From: Hamadaea flava
GTDB lineage: Bacteria; Actinomycetota; Actinomycetes; Mycobacteriales; Micromonosporaceae
Direction: 5' to 3'
NCBI RefSeq assembly: GCF_024172085.1
Contig: NZ_JAMZDZ010000001.1
Span: forward strand, 496,001-560,000
Length of the DNA stretch: 64,000 nt
How positions within the stretch are numbered: the stretch's first letter is position 1; every line of letters starts with the position of its first letter. Positions 34,308-42,441 of the stretch are shown here, piece by piece. Both the position numbers and the translations under genes were made by a program. The notes beneath the pieces were generated by a model that worked only from the letters and a program-made list of their open reading frames with translations, made no database searches and was not told the origin of the DNA.

Positions 34308-35291
34308 CTACAGGGCCGCCGCGAACCGGCGGACCGTCTCGTCCCAGCCGGTCAGGCTCGACCGGCGGGCCAGCGCGGCGGTCCGCAGGTCCGCGCGTAC
34401 GTGCGGGTCGGTGAGCCACGAACGCACGGCCCGCGCGAAGGACGCCGGGTCGTCGGGCGGCACGAGCAGCCCGCCCCGGCCCAGCGCCTCCGGCACGCCA
34501 CCGACGTCCGCCGCCACCACCGGCATGCCTTGGGCCAACGCCTCCCCGATCACCATGCCGTAGGTCTCCCCCCGGCTCGCGAGACACAGCAAATCGCCAT
34601 TCCAACGAGTACGCACACCGCCGAGCACGATCCGGTCGGTCAGGCCGGCGGCATCGATCTGCTTCCGCAATGCGTCCACATAGGCCGGATCGCGGTCGAG
34701 CGGGCCGGCGCAGTCGAGCGTCCACTCCAGATCCGTCAGGGTGGCGAGCGCGTCCACGAGGATGTCCTGGCCTTTGCCGGGGGTGACGGCCGCGACGCAG
34801 ATCAGCTGCGTTCCGGCGGCCGTACCGGGGTGGATCGGCCGCGCGTCCACCCCGGGTTCGGCAACGTGCACCCGGTCGCCCCGGTACGCGTACCAGCTGC
34901 TGACGAGCCGGCGGGTCCACTGGCTGGTGGTGACGACGGCGCTGACCGACCGCAGCGCCGCCGCTTCCTCTGGTGTGGACAGTGGCATGTGCATCAGCAG
35001 GATCAGTCGAAGCCGCTGATGCCGGGCGAGCACCGCGGGCGCGGCGGAGCCGATGAGCCCGTCGACGACCACCGTCGCCCGGTCAGGCAGTGCCGCGAGC
35101 GCCTGGTCGAGCCGGTCGAGGTCGGCCGGCGACGGATGGGGCCAGGCCCCCGCGACCGGATGCTCGGCCGGAACCCGGCCCACGATGCCTAGCCGGTCGA
35201 TGACGTGACGGTCGTAGACGTTGCCGCCGCTGGGGGTGGCGTCGATGTCGCTCGGGACGACGAAGTGGACGGTCTGAACGGCCGATGTCAT
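34308..35291 (-). CDS. Glycosyltransferase family 4 protein
   Basis: A 327-residue GT-B glycosyltransferase. The C-terminal nucleotide-sugar site is present: [16 protein letters not shown], then [20 protein letters not shown] and [13 protein letters not shown] (the E-x7-E element is ETYGMVIGE). The N-terminal half is shorter than in many family members. Its ATG overlaps the stop of the PTPS-like gene (35288-35291). In the operon with a dehydrogenase and PTPS-like protein it probably glycosylates a small or lipid-linked product. Confidence 0.88.
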   Translation of the reverse strand: MTSAVQTVHFVVPSDIDATPSGGNVYDRHVIDRLGIVGRVPAEHPVAGAWPHPSPADLDRLDQALAALPDRATVVVDGLIGSAAPAVLARHQRLRLILLMHMPLSTPEEAAALRSVSAVVTTSQWTRRLVSSWYAYRGDRVHVAEPGVDARPIHPGTAAGTQLICVAAVTPGKGQDILVDALATLTDLEWTLDCAGPLDRDPAYVDALRKQIDAAGLTDRIVLGGVRTRWNGDLLCLASRGETYGMVIGEALAQGMPVVAADVGGVPEALGRGGLLVPPDDPASFARAVRSWLTDPHVRADLRTAALARRSSLTGWDETVRRFAAAL

Positions 35292-35686
35292 AGGGCTCGT
35301 TCGTAGGTGGCCCAGGCGATGTGGGATTCGTGGAGCGTCACGGCGAGGCCGCTGAGCCCCCGCGCGGTCTCGCCGAGCTGCCCGGAGTGGACGCCGTCGG
35401 CGAGCCGGTCGGCGATCGCCCGCGCGAGCACCTCGGTGGTGGTGTTGAGCCCGGTGAACTCGGGCAGCTCGTCGAGATTGCGCAGGTGGTACGCGCCGAC
35501 GATCTGCTTGAGCGTGTCCGCCGCGAGCGCGATGTCGACCACGACCCCGTCGGCGTCCAGATCGGACCGTTTGAACGTGGCGTCGACGACGAAGGTCGCG
35601 CCGTGCAGTCGCTGGGCGGGCCCGAAGGTCTCGCCGTGGAAGCTGTGCGCGATCATCATGTGGTCCCGGACGGTGACGCTGAACAA
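35288..35686 (-). CDS. 6-pyruvoyl-tetrahydropterin synthase-like protein, degenerate active site
   Basis: A 132-residue T-fold protein ([69 protein letters not shown]), the 6-pyruvoyl/6-carboxy-tetrahydropterin synthase family. The canonical CxxxHGH zinc and catalytic motif reads AQRLHGAT here: the cysteine is alanine and the last histidine is alanine. Normal QueD/PTPS chemistry is therefore unlikely. The TTG at 35686 is chosen for its GGGGAGAG site 4 bases upstream; ATG at 35716 is the alternative. It is coupled to the glycosyltransferase gene. Confidence 0.8.
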   Translation of the reverse strand: MFSVTVRDHMMIAHSFHGETFGPAQRLHGATFVVDATFKRSDLDADGVVVDIALAADTLKQIVGAYHLRNLDELPEFTGLNTTTEVLARAIADRLADGVHSGQLGETARGLSGLAVTLHESHIAWATYERAL

Positions 35687-35723
35687 TGGACTCTCCCCGG
35701 CTCTGTTCGGAATCATGGTCGGA

Positions 35724-36698
35724 TTACTGGTCGGCGTAGGTGATGACGTGGCACATCGGCAGGTCGCCGGCCGCGATGCGGGGCAAGACGGCCGGCAGCT
35801 CCCCGAACGGCGACTCCCCGTCGAGCAGCGCGTCGAAGACGGGGTCTTTGAGCAGGTCAAGTGCGGTACGCAGCCGGTCGCCATAGGTCCGGCTGTCCCG
35901 GCGGGCCGGCGCGACCCGGCCCACCTGGCTGCTGCGGATGGTGATCCGTCCGGAGTGGAAGACGCCCCCGAGCCCGAGGCTGACCTCCCGGTCGCCGTAC
36001 CAGCTCAGTTCGGTGATCGTGCCCTCGTCGCGCACCACGTCGAGCGCCGTACGCAGGCCCGCCTCGGCCGCGCTGGCATGGTAGACCAGGTCGCGGCCGG
36101 TCCGGGCGTCGGCCGGGGTCGCGAAGCGTACGTCGAGTTTCCGGGCGACCTCCCGCTTGGCCTCGTCGACGTCGACGAGTTCGACGTCCGCGCCGGGGAT
36201 CTTGGCAAGTACGGCGGCGACCCCGCAGCCGACCATGCCCGCGCCGATGACCGTGATCCGGTCGCCGACCAGCGGCGGCGTGTCCCACAGCGCGTTGACC
36301 GCCGTCTCCACCGTGCCCGCGAGCACGGCACGTTTCGGATCCACGCCCGGGGGAACCTCCACCACGGCGCTTCTCGGCACGACGTACCGGGTCTGATGCG
36401 GATGCAGGGCGAACACGGTCGTCCCCACATCCGGTCCGGCCTCGATCACGCCGACGCTGAGGTAGCCGTACTTGACCGGTGCCGGGAACTCGCCCGCCTG
36501 GAACGGGGCGCGCATCCGGGCGTACTGGCCGGGGGGCACCTCGCCCCGGAAGACGAGGGTCTCCGTGCCCCGGCTGACGCCGGAGTAGAGCGTACGGACT
36601 TCGACGTCGTCGGAGCCCCGTTCCGGCAATGGCTCGTCGCGGATCTCCCCGACGCCGGGCGTACGCACCCAGAAGGCGCGGGCAGTGGAAGTCCCCAT
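35724..36698 (-). CDS. Zinc-type alcohol dehydrogenase-like protein (MDR)
   Basis: A 324-residue medium-chain dehydrogenase/reductase. The Rossmann motif is [18 protein letters not shown]; the N-terminal GroES-like part has [19 protein letters not shown], in which SRGTE replaces the usual zinc-binding CGTD, the form typical of a subgroup near threonine dehydrogenase/BchC-like enzymes. The catalytic zinc site may therefore be incomplete. It leads the operon with the PTPS-like and glycosyltransferase genes. Its ATG and the start of the divergent gene are only 5 bases apart. Confidence 0.82.
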   Translation of the reverse strand: MGTSTARAFWVRTPGVGEIRDEPLPERGSDDVEVRTLYSGVSRGTETLVFRGEVPPGQYARMRAPFQAGEFPAPVKYGYLSVGVIEAGPDVGTTVFALHPHQTRYVVPRSAVVEVPPGVDPKRAVLAGTVETAVNALWDTPPLVGDRITVIGAGMVGCGVAAVLAKIPGADVELVDVDEAKREVARKLDVRFATPADARTGRDLVYHASAAEAGLRTALDVVRDEGTITELSWYGDREVSLGLGGVFHSGRITIRSSQVGRVAPARRDSRTYGDRLRTALDLLKDPVFDALLDGESPFGELPAVLPRIAAGDLPMCHVITYADQ

Positions 36699-36703
36699 AA
36701 TTG

Positions 36704-37477
36704 ATGATTGTGCCGATGATGCGTACCGGACCGGTGACAGGGCTCGCCGTGCAGGTCGGTCTCCTTGCCGGACTTTCCGTCTCGGTGGGGCTGACCGGGC
36801 TCGGCTGGACCCTGGGCGTGGCCTACGGGCTGGCCGTCGCCGGGCTGCTGACCTGGGCGTTGTGGACGGCTGGGCGAGGTCTGGGGCCCGCCGACGGGAT
36901 CACGCTCGCCCGCGCCACGCTGGTCGGCGGGATCTTGGCGATGACCGTCGGCGTGCCGGGGCCGGTGTGGGTGATCGTCTGGACGTCGACGCTGGCGCTG
37001 GTCCTCGACGCGATCGACGGCTGGATCGCGCGGCGTACCGGGACGGACTCGCCGCTGGGTGCCCGGTTCGATATGGAGGTCGACGCGTTCCTGCTGCTCG
37101 TGCTGGCGATCTACGTCGGGCGGTCGGCCGGGCTGTGGGTGGCGCTCATCGGGTTCATGCGCTACCTGTACGCCCTCGCCGGCTGGCTGCTCCCCTGGCT
37201 GCGCGGCCAGGTGCCCTACCGGTACTGGCGCAAGGTCGTCGCCGCCGTCCAGGGCATCGTCCTGGTCTGCGCGGCCTCGGGACTGTTCCCGCACTGGCTC
37301 GTCCTCACGACCTTGGCGGTGGCGTTGGCGCTGCTGCTCGAATCGTTCGGGCGCGACGTCGTATGGCTGGCCGCGCAGCGCTTCCCCGCGTTGCGGCGGC
37401 TGGGGCCGCTAGTCTTCCCGACGGCCGCAAATGCCCGCGCCTGGGACGGCCGTCCGCTTGTACGCTCCTCCGCGTGA
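36704..37477 (+). CDS. CDP-alcohol phosphatidyltransferase family protein
   Basis: A protein of about 257 residues with six to seven membrane segments and the full family motif: LDAIDGWIARR followed by G and the two aspartates in GARFDMEVD (DGx2ARx8Gx3Dx3D). It joins a CDP-linked alcohol or lipid to an acceptor, releasing CMP, in the membrane. Starts at ATG 36704, 36716 and 36719 are all possible; the later ones are likelier because the divergent gene begins at 36698. The Nudix gene start overlaps its stop. Context suggests synthesis of an unusual phospholipid head group. Confidence 0.85.
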   Translation: MIVPMMRTGPVTGLAVQVGLLAGLSVSVGLTGLGWTLGVAYGLAVAGLLTWALWTAGRGLGPADGITLARATLVGGILAMTVGVPGPVWVIVWTSTLALVLDAIDGWIARRTGTDSPLGARFDMEVDAFLLLVLAIYVGRSAGLWVALIGFMRYLYALAGWLLPWLRGQVPYRYWRKVVAAVQGIVLVCAASGLFPHWLVLTTLAVALALLLESFGRDVVWLAAQRFPALRRLGPLVFPTAANARAWDGRPLVRSSA

Positions 37478-37962
37478 CCGACGGGGAGATAAAGATCCGG
37501 CGCGCCGCGCGAGTGCTGCTGCTGGACGCCGACGACCGAGTGCTCATGTTGAAGATCCATGACCCGTCCGCAGTACGCGGCCCGGGTCCGCTGCCGAGCA
37601 TGGATTTCTGGCTCCTCGTCGGCGGCGGGCTGAACCCGGAGGAGAGCTACGAGCAAGCCGCTCGGCGGGAGGTATTCGAGGAGACCGGCATCACCGACCT
37701 CGTCCTCGGCCCGTGCATCCTGCGGCAGGAGAAGGTCGTCGAGAACCCGTACGGCGAACTGCAGCACGTCAAGCAGCAGGTCTTCGTCGGCCGGGTGCCG
37801 TCGGGCGTACCGGTGAGCTTCGACGGGCACGAGCCGCTGGAGGCCTCCACGACCCTCGGCTACGAGTGGTTCACCCATGCCCAGGTGCTCGCCCGTGAGC
37901 CCTACGAGACGTTCGTGCCGCTCGGTCTCGGCAAGCTGATGGGCGAAGTCCTTCTAGGCTGA
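37474..37962 (+). CDS. Nudix hydrolase
   Basis: A 162-residue protein with a complete Nudix box: GGGLNPEESYEQAARREVFE then ETGI (Gx5Ex7REUxEExGU). The N-terminal IKIRRAARVLLLDADDRVLM and C-terminal TLGYEWFTHAQVL are usual for the MutT fold. The start GTG (37474) overlaps the stop of the phosphatidyltransferase gene. It would cleave a nucleoside diphosphate-linked compound, possibly a by-product or intermediate of the neighbouring pathway; the substrate is not predictable from sequence. Confidence 0.9.
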   Translation: MTDGEIKIRRAARVLLLDADDRVLMLKIHDPSAVRGPGPLPSMDFWLLVGGGLNPEESYEQAARREVFEETGITDLVLGPCILRQEKVVENPYGELQHVKQQVFVGRVPSGVPVSFDGHEPLEASTTLGYEWFTHAQVLAREPYETFVPLGLGKLMGEVLLG

Positions 37963-37966
37963 GCAG

Positions 37967-38710
37967 ATGGACGTGTTCGCCCGCGCGTGGGGCATCACCC
38001 GGTCGATGGCGATGTACCACGGGATCCCCGGCCGGCAGCGGCGGATGCGCCGGTTCTACGGCCAGTTCCTCGGCCCCGGCGAGGTCGGCTTCGACATCGG
38101 CGCGCACGTCGGCAACCGCGTACGCGCCTGGCGGGCGCTGGGAGCCCGGGTGATCGCGGTCGAACCGCAGCCCGACTTCATCCGGCTCCTGCGGATCATG
38201 TTCGGCCGGTCGCGCGCCGTCGTCCTGGTGCCATCGGCGGTCGGCGCCACCGCCGGCCGCACCACGATGGCGTTGTCGTCGGCGACCCCGACGGTCTCCT
38301 CGATGTCGCCGGAGTGGATCACCTCGGTCACCCGGGACGACCGATTCTCCAGCATCCACTGGGATCGCACCGTCTCAGTCGACGTGATCACCCTGGACCA
38401 ACTCGTCGCGGCCTACGGCGTACCAGCGTTCGTGAAGATCGACGTGGAGGGCTTCGAACTGGAGGCGCTCCGCGGTCTGTCCCACCCGGTACGCGCGCTG
38501 TCGTTCGAATACCTGCCGCCCGCGCACGAGGCCGCGCTCGCGTGCCTGGACCTGGTCGAGAAGCTGGGCGGCTACGAATACAACTACTCGCCGGTCGAGA
38601 CCATGCGCCTGGCCTCGGCGGACTGGCTCGACGCGGCCGGGCTCACCACGTTGCTGGACCGGTTCCGCCCGCTCGGCCGATCGGGCGACGTGTACGCGCG
38701 CCGCCGCTGA
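37967..38710 (+). CDS. FkbM family methyltransferase
   Basis: A 247-residue SAM-dependent methyltransferase. The cofactor loop is VGFDIGAHVGNRVRAW followed by VIAVEPQPDFIRLL, and the FkbM signature VKIDVEGFELEALRGL is intact. Members O-methylate sugars, lipids or natural products. It begins 4 bases after the Nudix stop and ends the rightward operon started by the CDP-alcohol phosphatidyltransferase. A long palindrome separates it from the convergent glutaredoxin-like gene. Confidence 0.9.
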   Translation: MDVFARAWGITRSMAMYHGIPGRQRRMRRFYGQFLGPGEVGFDIGAHVGNRVRAWRALGARVIAVEPQPDFIRLLRIMFGRSRAVVLVPSAVGATAGRTTMALSSATPTVSSMSPEWITSVTRDDRFSSIHWDRTVSVDVITLDQLVAAYGVPAFVKIDVEGFELEALRGLSHPVRALSFEYLPPAHEAALACLDLVEKLGGYEYNYSPVETMRLASADWLDAAGLTTLLDRFRPLGRSGDVYARRR

Positions 38711-38789
38711 CGCGACCCGGCCCGCTGACGCGGTTCCCCGGCGCGACGCGGCACCCCCATGGCCCGGCGCCCCGAGCGGCCCGGTTCAT

Positions 38790-38850
38790 GATCTCCGGAG
38801 CGTGGCGCACCTGATCTTGGCGCGATCACGTGCGCCACCGTCCGGAGATC
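38790..38850. repeat. Long palindrome between convergent genes
   Basis: Arms of 21 bases (38790-38810 and 38830-38850; GATCTCCGGA, two-base difference, GTGGCGCAC) with an inner TGATC/GATCA pair in the loop. It sits between two convergent genes and could end both transcripts. It resembles the other GATC-containing palindromes here. Confidence 0.8.
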
Positions 38851-38857
38851 GCCAGCG

Positions 38858-39109
38858 TCACGGCCAGGTGAGGCCGAGCACCTCGGCAAGTTCCTTGTCG
38901 GCCGGCTCGACCAGGTGGCGGCCGTCCGGGAGGGCGACGACCGGGATCGACATGCGCCCGTCCTGCACCTGTTGGACGTAGTCGCGCGCGGCGTCGTCGG
39001 CGTCGGTGTCGATCCAGGCGTACTCGACGCCGTTGCGGTCGAGGAACCGCTTGGTGCGTACGCAGTCGCCGCACCAGGTCGCGCCGTACACCGTGAGGGT
39101 GTCAGTCAT
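38858..39109 (-). CDS. Glutaredoxin-like protein (mycoredoxin type)
   Basis: An 83-residue thioredoxin-fold protein: MTDTLTVYGATWCGDCVRTK, redox motif CGDC (residues 13-16), the cis-proline in MSIPVV, and PDGRHLVEPADKELAEVLGL. Length and motif match the NrdH/mycoredoxin-like proteins of actinobacteria, which use mycothiol or thioredoxin reductase for reduction. Mycoredoxin-1 has a CxYC motif, so CGDC suggests a related subfamily. It acts in the cytoplasm. No operon partner is apparent. Confidence 0.85.
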   Translation of the reverse strand: MTDTLTVYGATWCGDCVRTKRFLDRNGVEYAWIDTDADDAARDYVQQVQDGRMSIPVVALPDGRHLVEPADKELAEVLGLTWP

Positions 39110-39166
39110 GCCTTGATCAAGTCCGGCTCGCCGCCGCCTATTCCCGCCGCCATGGCGACCGCCTGC

Positions 39167-41917
39167 CTACCTGAGGCCGGCTTTGGCGCGTACGCGGGCG
39201 GCCTGGGCGTCGTCGAGACCGTCGAGAACGGACAGTGCCTGCCGCCAGGCCTCCCGGGCGTCGCCGGTCCGGCCGGTCGCCGCGTACGCGTCGCCGAGGC
39301 GGTCGAGGGTGGCGGCCTCGTCGATCGGCTGCTCCGCGTCGCGCAGCAACGGCAGCGCCCGGTGGTAGCAGGCGATCGCGTCGTCGAGCCGGCCGAGCCC
39401 GGCGTACGCGAAACCCATGCTGTCCCAGGCGAGCGCCTCGCCACCGGGGCAGTCGTGCTGAGCGAGCAACGCCTGGGCCGCACCGCAGTCGGCGAGCCCC
39501 TGCTCGTACGCGCCGAGGTGGGCCGCCGCCCAGCCGAGGCAGTTGAGCGCGCGGCCTTCGCCGATGGGGTCGCCGAGGACGCGGAACACGTCCCGTGCCG
39601 CCTCGGCGTGTGTCACCGCGTCGCCGGGCCGGCCGAGATAGTCGGTGTTCAGCCAGCTCAGCCCGAGCCGGGCGTGGCCCTGACCGGCCAGGTTGCCGGC
39701 CGAGGCGAACAGCTCCAGGGCGGCGGTCAGGTGCCGCACGGCCTGGTCGGCTCCCTCGGTGAAGGCGTGCACGCGGGCCAGGACGAGGTGCGACCGGGCC
39801 TGGTCGAGAATGTCCCCCGCCGCTTGGGCGGCGTTCAGCGCCGTCGTCTGGCAGCGCAGCAGCGCCGGCCAGTGGGCGTACTGCTGCTGGTAGCCGGCGA
39901 CGGCCCAGGCGATCTCGCAGGCGTAGGCCCAGCGCCCGGCAGCCACGCAGCGGTCCACGACGACGGTCAGCGGATGCTCCTCGGCGGCGAACCAGGCGAC
40001 CGCCTCGGCCCGCCCGGAGATCTCCGTGATCGTGACGCCGGGCTGGGGACCGGCCGGGGCAGGCCGCACCCGATGCGGGCTGAACTCCGCGTTCGCCCGG
40101 TACGCCGTGTGCAGGTAGTGCTCGGTGAGCCGCAGTTCGGCCTCCGGGTCGGCGTCGGCCGCCGCGATGTCGTCGGCGTACTGGCGGAGCAGGTCGTGCA
40201 GTTCGTAACGCAGGTGGCGGCGTTCGGCCAGCAGGTTGGCCCGCATCAGCTCGGTGAGCGCCCGCCCGGCGTCGGCGGCGGGCACGCCGGCGAGACTGGC
40301 CGCGGCGGCGACGGTGACCGTCCCACCCGGATGCAGGCTGAGCAGCCGGAACAGTCTGGCCGCAGCTGGACTCAAGTCCTGGTAGGACTGCTCGAACGCG
40401 GTGCGCAGGTCGCTCATGAGGTCGTCGTCGACGACCGCGCCCAGGCCGCTGCTCTGCTCGAACCGGCGGCTCAGCTCGGCCAGCGACGCGTGCGGCCGCA
40501 ACGCGACGTGCGCGCCGACGACGGCGAGCGCGAGCGGCAGACCGCCGCAGCGGCGCAGGATCTCGTCGGCGGCGGCGGGTTCGCCGCGCATGCGGTCCGC
40601 GCCTATCCGCGTACGCAGCAGGTCGCGTGCTTCCCCATCAGCCAGCGGCTCCAACGGCACCGGCTGCGCGCCGTGCGAGACGACCAGCCCGGTCAGCTGC
40701 TTGCGGCTGGTGATCAGGGTGAAGCAGCCGGGCGCGGCCGGCAGCAGCGGGCGTACCTGATCGGGGTGGCGGGCGTCGTCGAGGACGACCAGCATCCGCC
40801 GGCCGTGTAGCAGACTCCGGAACAGCGTCGCCTGAGCGTCCACTCCGGACGGTACGCGGTGGGCGGGCACTCCGAGCGTGTCGAGGAACCCGCGCAGCAC
40901 ACCCGCGGCGTCGGCGGGCGTCGTGTCCGGCGCGAATCCCCGCAGGTCGGCGTACAGCTGACCGTCGGGGAACCGGTCGGCGGCCGCATGTGCCCAGGTC
41001 AGGGCGAGCGAGGTCTTGCCGACCCCGGCGGTCCCCCAGACCACGGCGATGCTGTGCCGGCCCGGGACGGCGTCGAGCGAGGCCAGCTCGGCGGCCCGGC
41101 CGACGAAGCCCGCGCACGGCTGTGGCAGCGCGGCGGGGACCAGTTCGATGGCGCCCGGCGCGGGCGGGGCGGCCAGCTGGGCGTCCTGCCGCAGGATCGC
41201 CAGGTGCAGGTCGCGTACGCCGGGACCGGGCTGGATGCCGAGCTGCTCGGTGAGACTGACCCGCAGGTGCTCGTACGCCTCCAGCGCCTCGGCCTGCCGG
41301 CCGCTGCGGTACAGGGCGAGCATGAGCGTCCGGGTCAGCGGCTCGCGCAGCGGATCCTCGTCGATCATGCGCTCCAGGCGCGGGATGAGCGTGTCGTAGC
41401 GGCCCAGGGCCAGCTCCGCCTCGGCGAGCTGCTCGTACGCGCGCCGCCGTTCCTCCGCCAGCCGCTGGCGCTCGATTCCGGCGTACTCGGAGGTCACGTC
41501 GGCCAGCGCCTCGCCCCGCCACAGGTGCAGCGCCTGATGGAGCAGGCCGGCGGCGTTCGCCGGGTCGGTGGCGGCCACCGCCGCGGCGCGGTGCACGGTC
41601 GCCCGGAAGGTTGTCAGGTCGATGTCCTCGTCTCCTGCCTCCAGCAGATAGCCGCCGTCCAGGGATCGGATCACCGCCGCCCGTGCCCCGGCGGCCACGG
41701 TGCGCCGCAGCGCCGACACCGCCCCGTGGACCTGCGTACGCGCCGACGCGGGCGCCGCCTCGCCCCAGATCGCGGGGATCAGCCGGTCGAACGTGACGAC
41801 CCGGTTGGCATGGAGCAGCAGGTACGCCAGCACGCCTCGATGCTGGGGCCGGACGGCGGCGGCCGCCCCGCCGGAGAGGCTGACTTCCAGAGGTCCCAAG
41901 AGCCCGAACGTCGGCAT
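39167..41917 (-). CDS. AfsR/SARP family transcriptional regulator
   Basis: A 916-residue multidomain regulator. It has an OmpR-like winged helix (about residues 1-95, FGLLGPLEVSL), a bacterial transcriptional activation domain (96-245), an NB-ARC ATPase (P-loop GTAGVGKTS at 295-303, Walker B MLVVLDD) and C-terminal TPR repeats (from about 650). Such proteins activate secondary-metabolite clusters by binding direct repeats near promoters. The ATG at 41917 has GGAGGG 8 bases upstream. It lies 53 bases after the signal peptidase gene, at the end of the Cys-rich peptide locus, and is a good candidate to control it. Confidence 0.92.
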   Translation of the reverse strand: MPTFGLLGPLEVSLSGGAAAAVRPQHRGVLAYLLLHANRVVTFDRLIPAIWGEAAPASARTQVHGAVSALRRTVAAGARAAVIRSLDGGYLLEAGDEDIDLTTFRATVHRAAAVAATDPANAAGLLHQALHLWRGEALADVTSEYAGIERQRLAEERRRAYEQLAEAELALGRYDTLIPRLERMIDEDPLREPLTRTLMLALYRSGRQAEALEAYEHLRVSLTEQLGIQPGPGVRDLHLAILRQDAQLAAPPAPGAIELVPAALPQPCAGFVGRAAELASLDAVPGRHSIAVVWGTAGVGKTSLALTWAHAAADRFPDGQLYADLRGFAPDTTPADAAGVLRGFLDTLGVPAHRVPSGVDAQATLFRSLLHGRRMLVVLDDARHPDQVRPLLPAAPGCFTLITSRKQLTGLVVSHGAQPVPLEPLADGEARDLLRTRIGADRMRGEPAAADEILRRCGGLPLALAVVGAHVALRPHASLAELSRRFEQSSGLGAVVDDDLMSDLRTAFEQSYQDLSPAAARLFRLLSLHPGGTVTVAAAASLAGVPAADAGRALTELMRANLLAERRHLRYELHDLLRQYADDIAAADADPEAELRLTEHYLHTAYRANAEFSPHRVRPAPAGPQPGVTITEISGRAEAVAWFAAEEHPLTVVVDRCVAAGRWAYACEIAWAVAGYQQQYAHWPALLRCQTTALNAAQAAGDILDQARSHLVLARVHAFTEGADQAVRHLTAALELFASAGNLAGQGHARLGLSWLNTDYLGRPGDAVTHAEAARDVFRVLGDPIGEGRALNCLGWAAAHLGAYEQGLADCGAAQALLAQHDCPGGEALAWDSMGFAYAGLGRLDDAIACYHRALPLLRDAEQPIDEAATLDRLGDAYAATGRTGDAREAWRQALSVLDGLDDAQAARVRAKAGLR

Positions 41918-41970
41918 CGTCGCCCTCCAGTCGCGCGCGCCCGGGGGTGGTGGGCGCACCGATTGGCAGC

Positions 41971-42441
41971 CTAACCGATCATGGGCGCATCTTGATCTGT
42001 CGATAATGGAGCGCGTGCCAGCCGCCGGACCGCCACCCCTACGACCAGGGCGGCGTCGAGGAAGCCGAACTCCCGCGAGTCGTAGCTCACGGCCGGATTG
42101 TCGCCGAGCACGACGAGCCGGCCGGGCGGAACGCGCCCGTGTTCGTCCCCGATGGACAGTCGCGCGGGGACGGGATCACCGGCGACCGCCACGACCCGTT
42201 TCACGAGCAGCCGGTCGTCCGGCAGCATCCGGCGTACGCGCGACGAATCGGTGACATCGGCGATCGCGGACAGCTCCGGGGTGCCGGCCGGACTGCGGAA
42301 CACCACCGGCATCCCCGGCCGCACCCGGTCGGCGGGCGTACGCCGGACCAGCAGGCGGTCCCCCGGCGCGTACGCGGGCAGCATGCTGTGGCCGTCCACG
42401 GTGACGATCAGCAACCGGCGTCGCAGCAGATCCCAGATCAC
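41971..42441 (-). CDS. S26 family signal peptidase
   Basis: A 156-residue protein of the type I signal peptidase family. The nucleophile is in VDGHSMLPAYAPGD (Ser19) and the general base in LLVKRVVAVAGDPVP (Lys81), with the C-terminal GRLVVLGDNPAVSYDSREFG. The usual N-terminal membrane anchor is short or missing, so it may depend on the preceding exporter for location. The GTG start overlaps the ABC gene stop (GTGA), linking it to export of the 62-residue Cys-rich peptide, whose leader ends in a V-x-A type site. Confidence 0.88.
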   Translation of the reverse strand: MIWDLLRRRLLIVTVDGHSMLPAYAPGDRLLVRRTPADRVRPGMPVVFRSPAGTPELSAIADVTDSSRVRRMLPDDRLLVKRVVAVAGDPVPARLSIGDEHGRVPPGRLVVLGDNPAVSYDSREFGFLDAALVVGVAVRRLARAPLSTDQDAPMIG

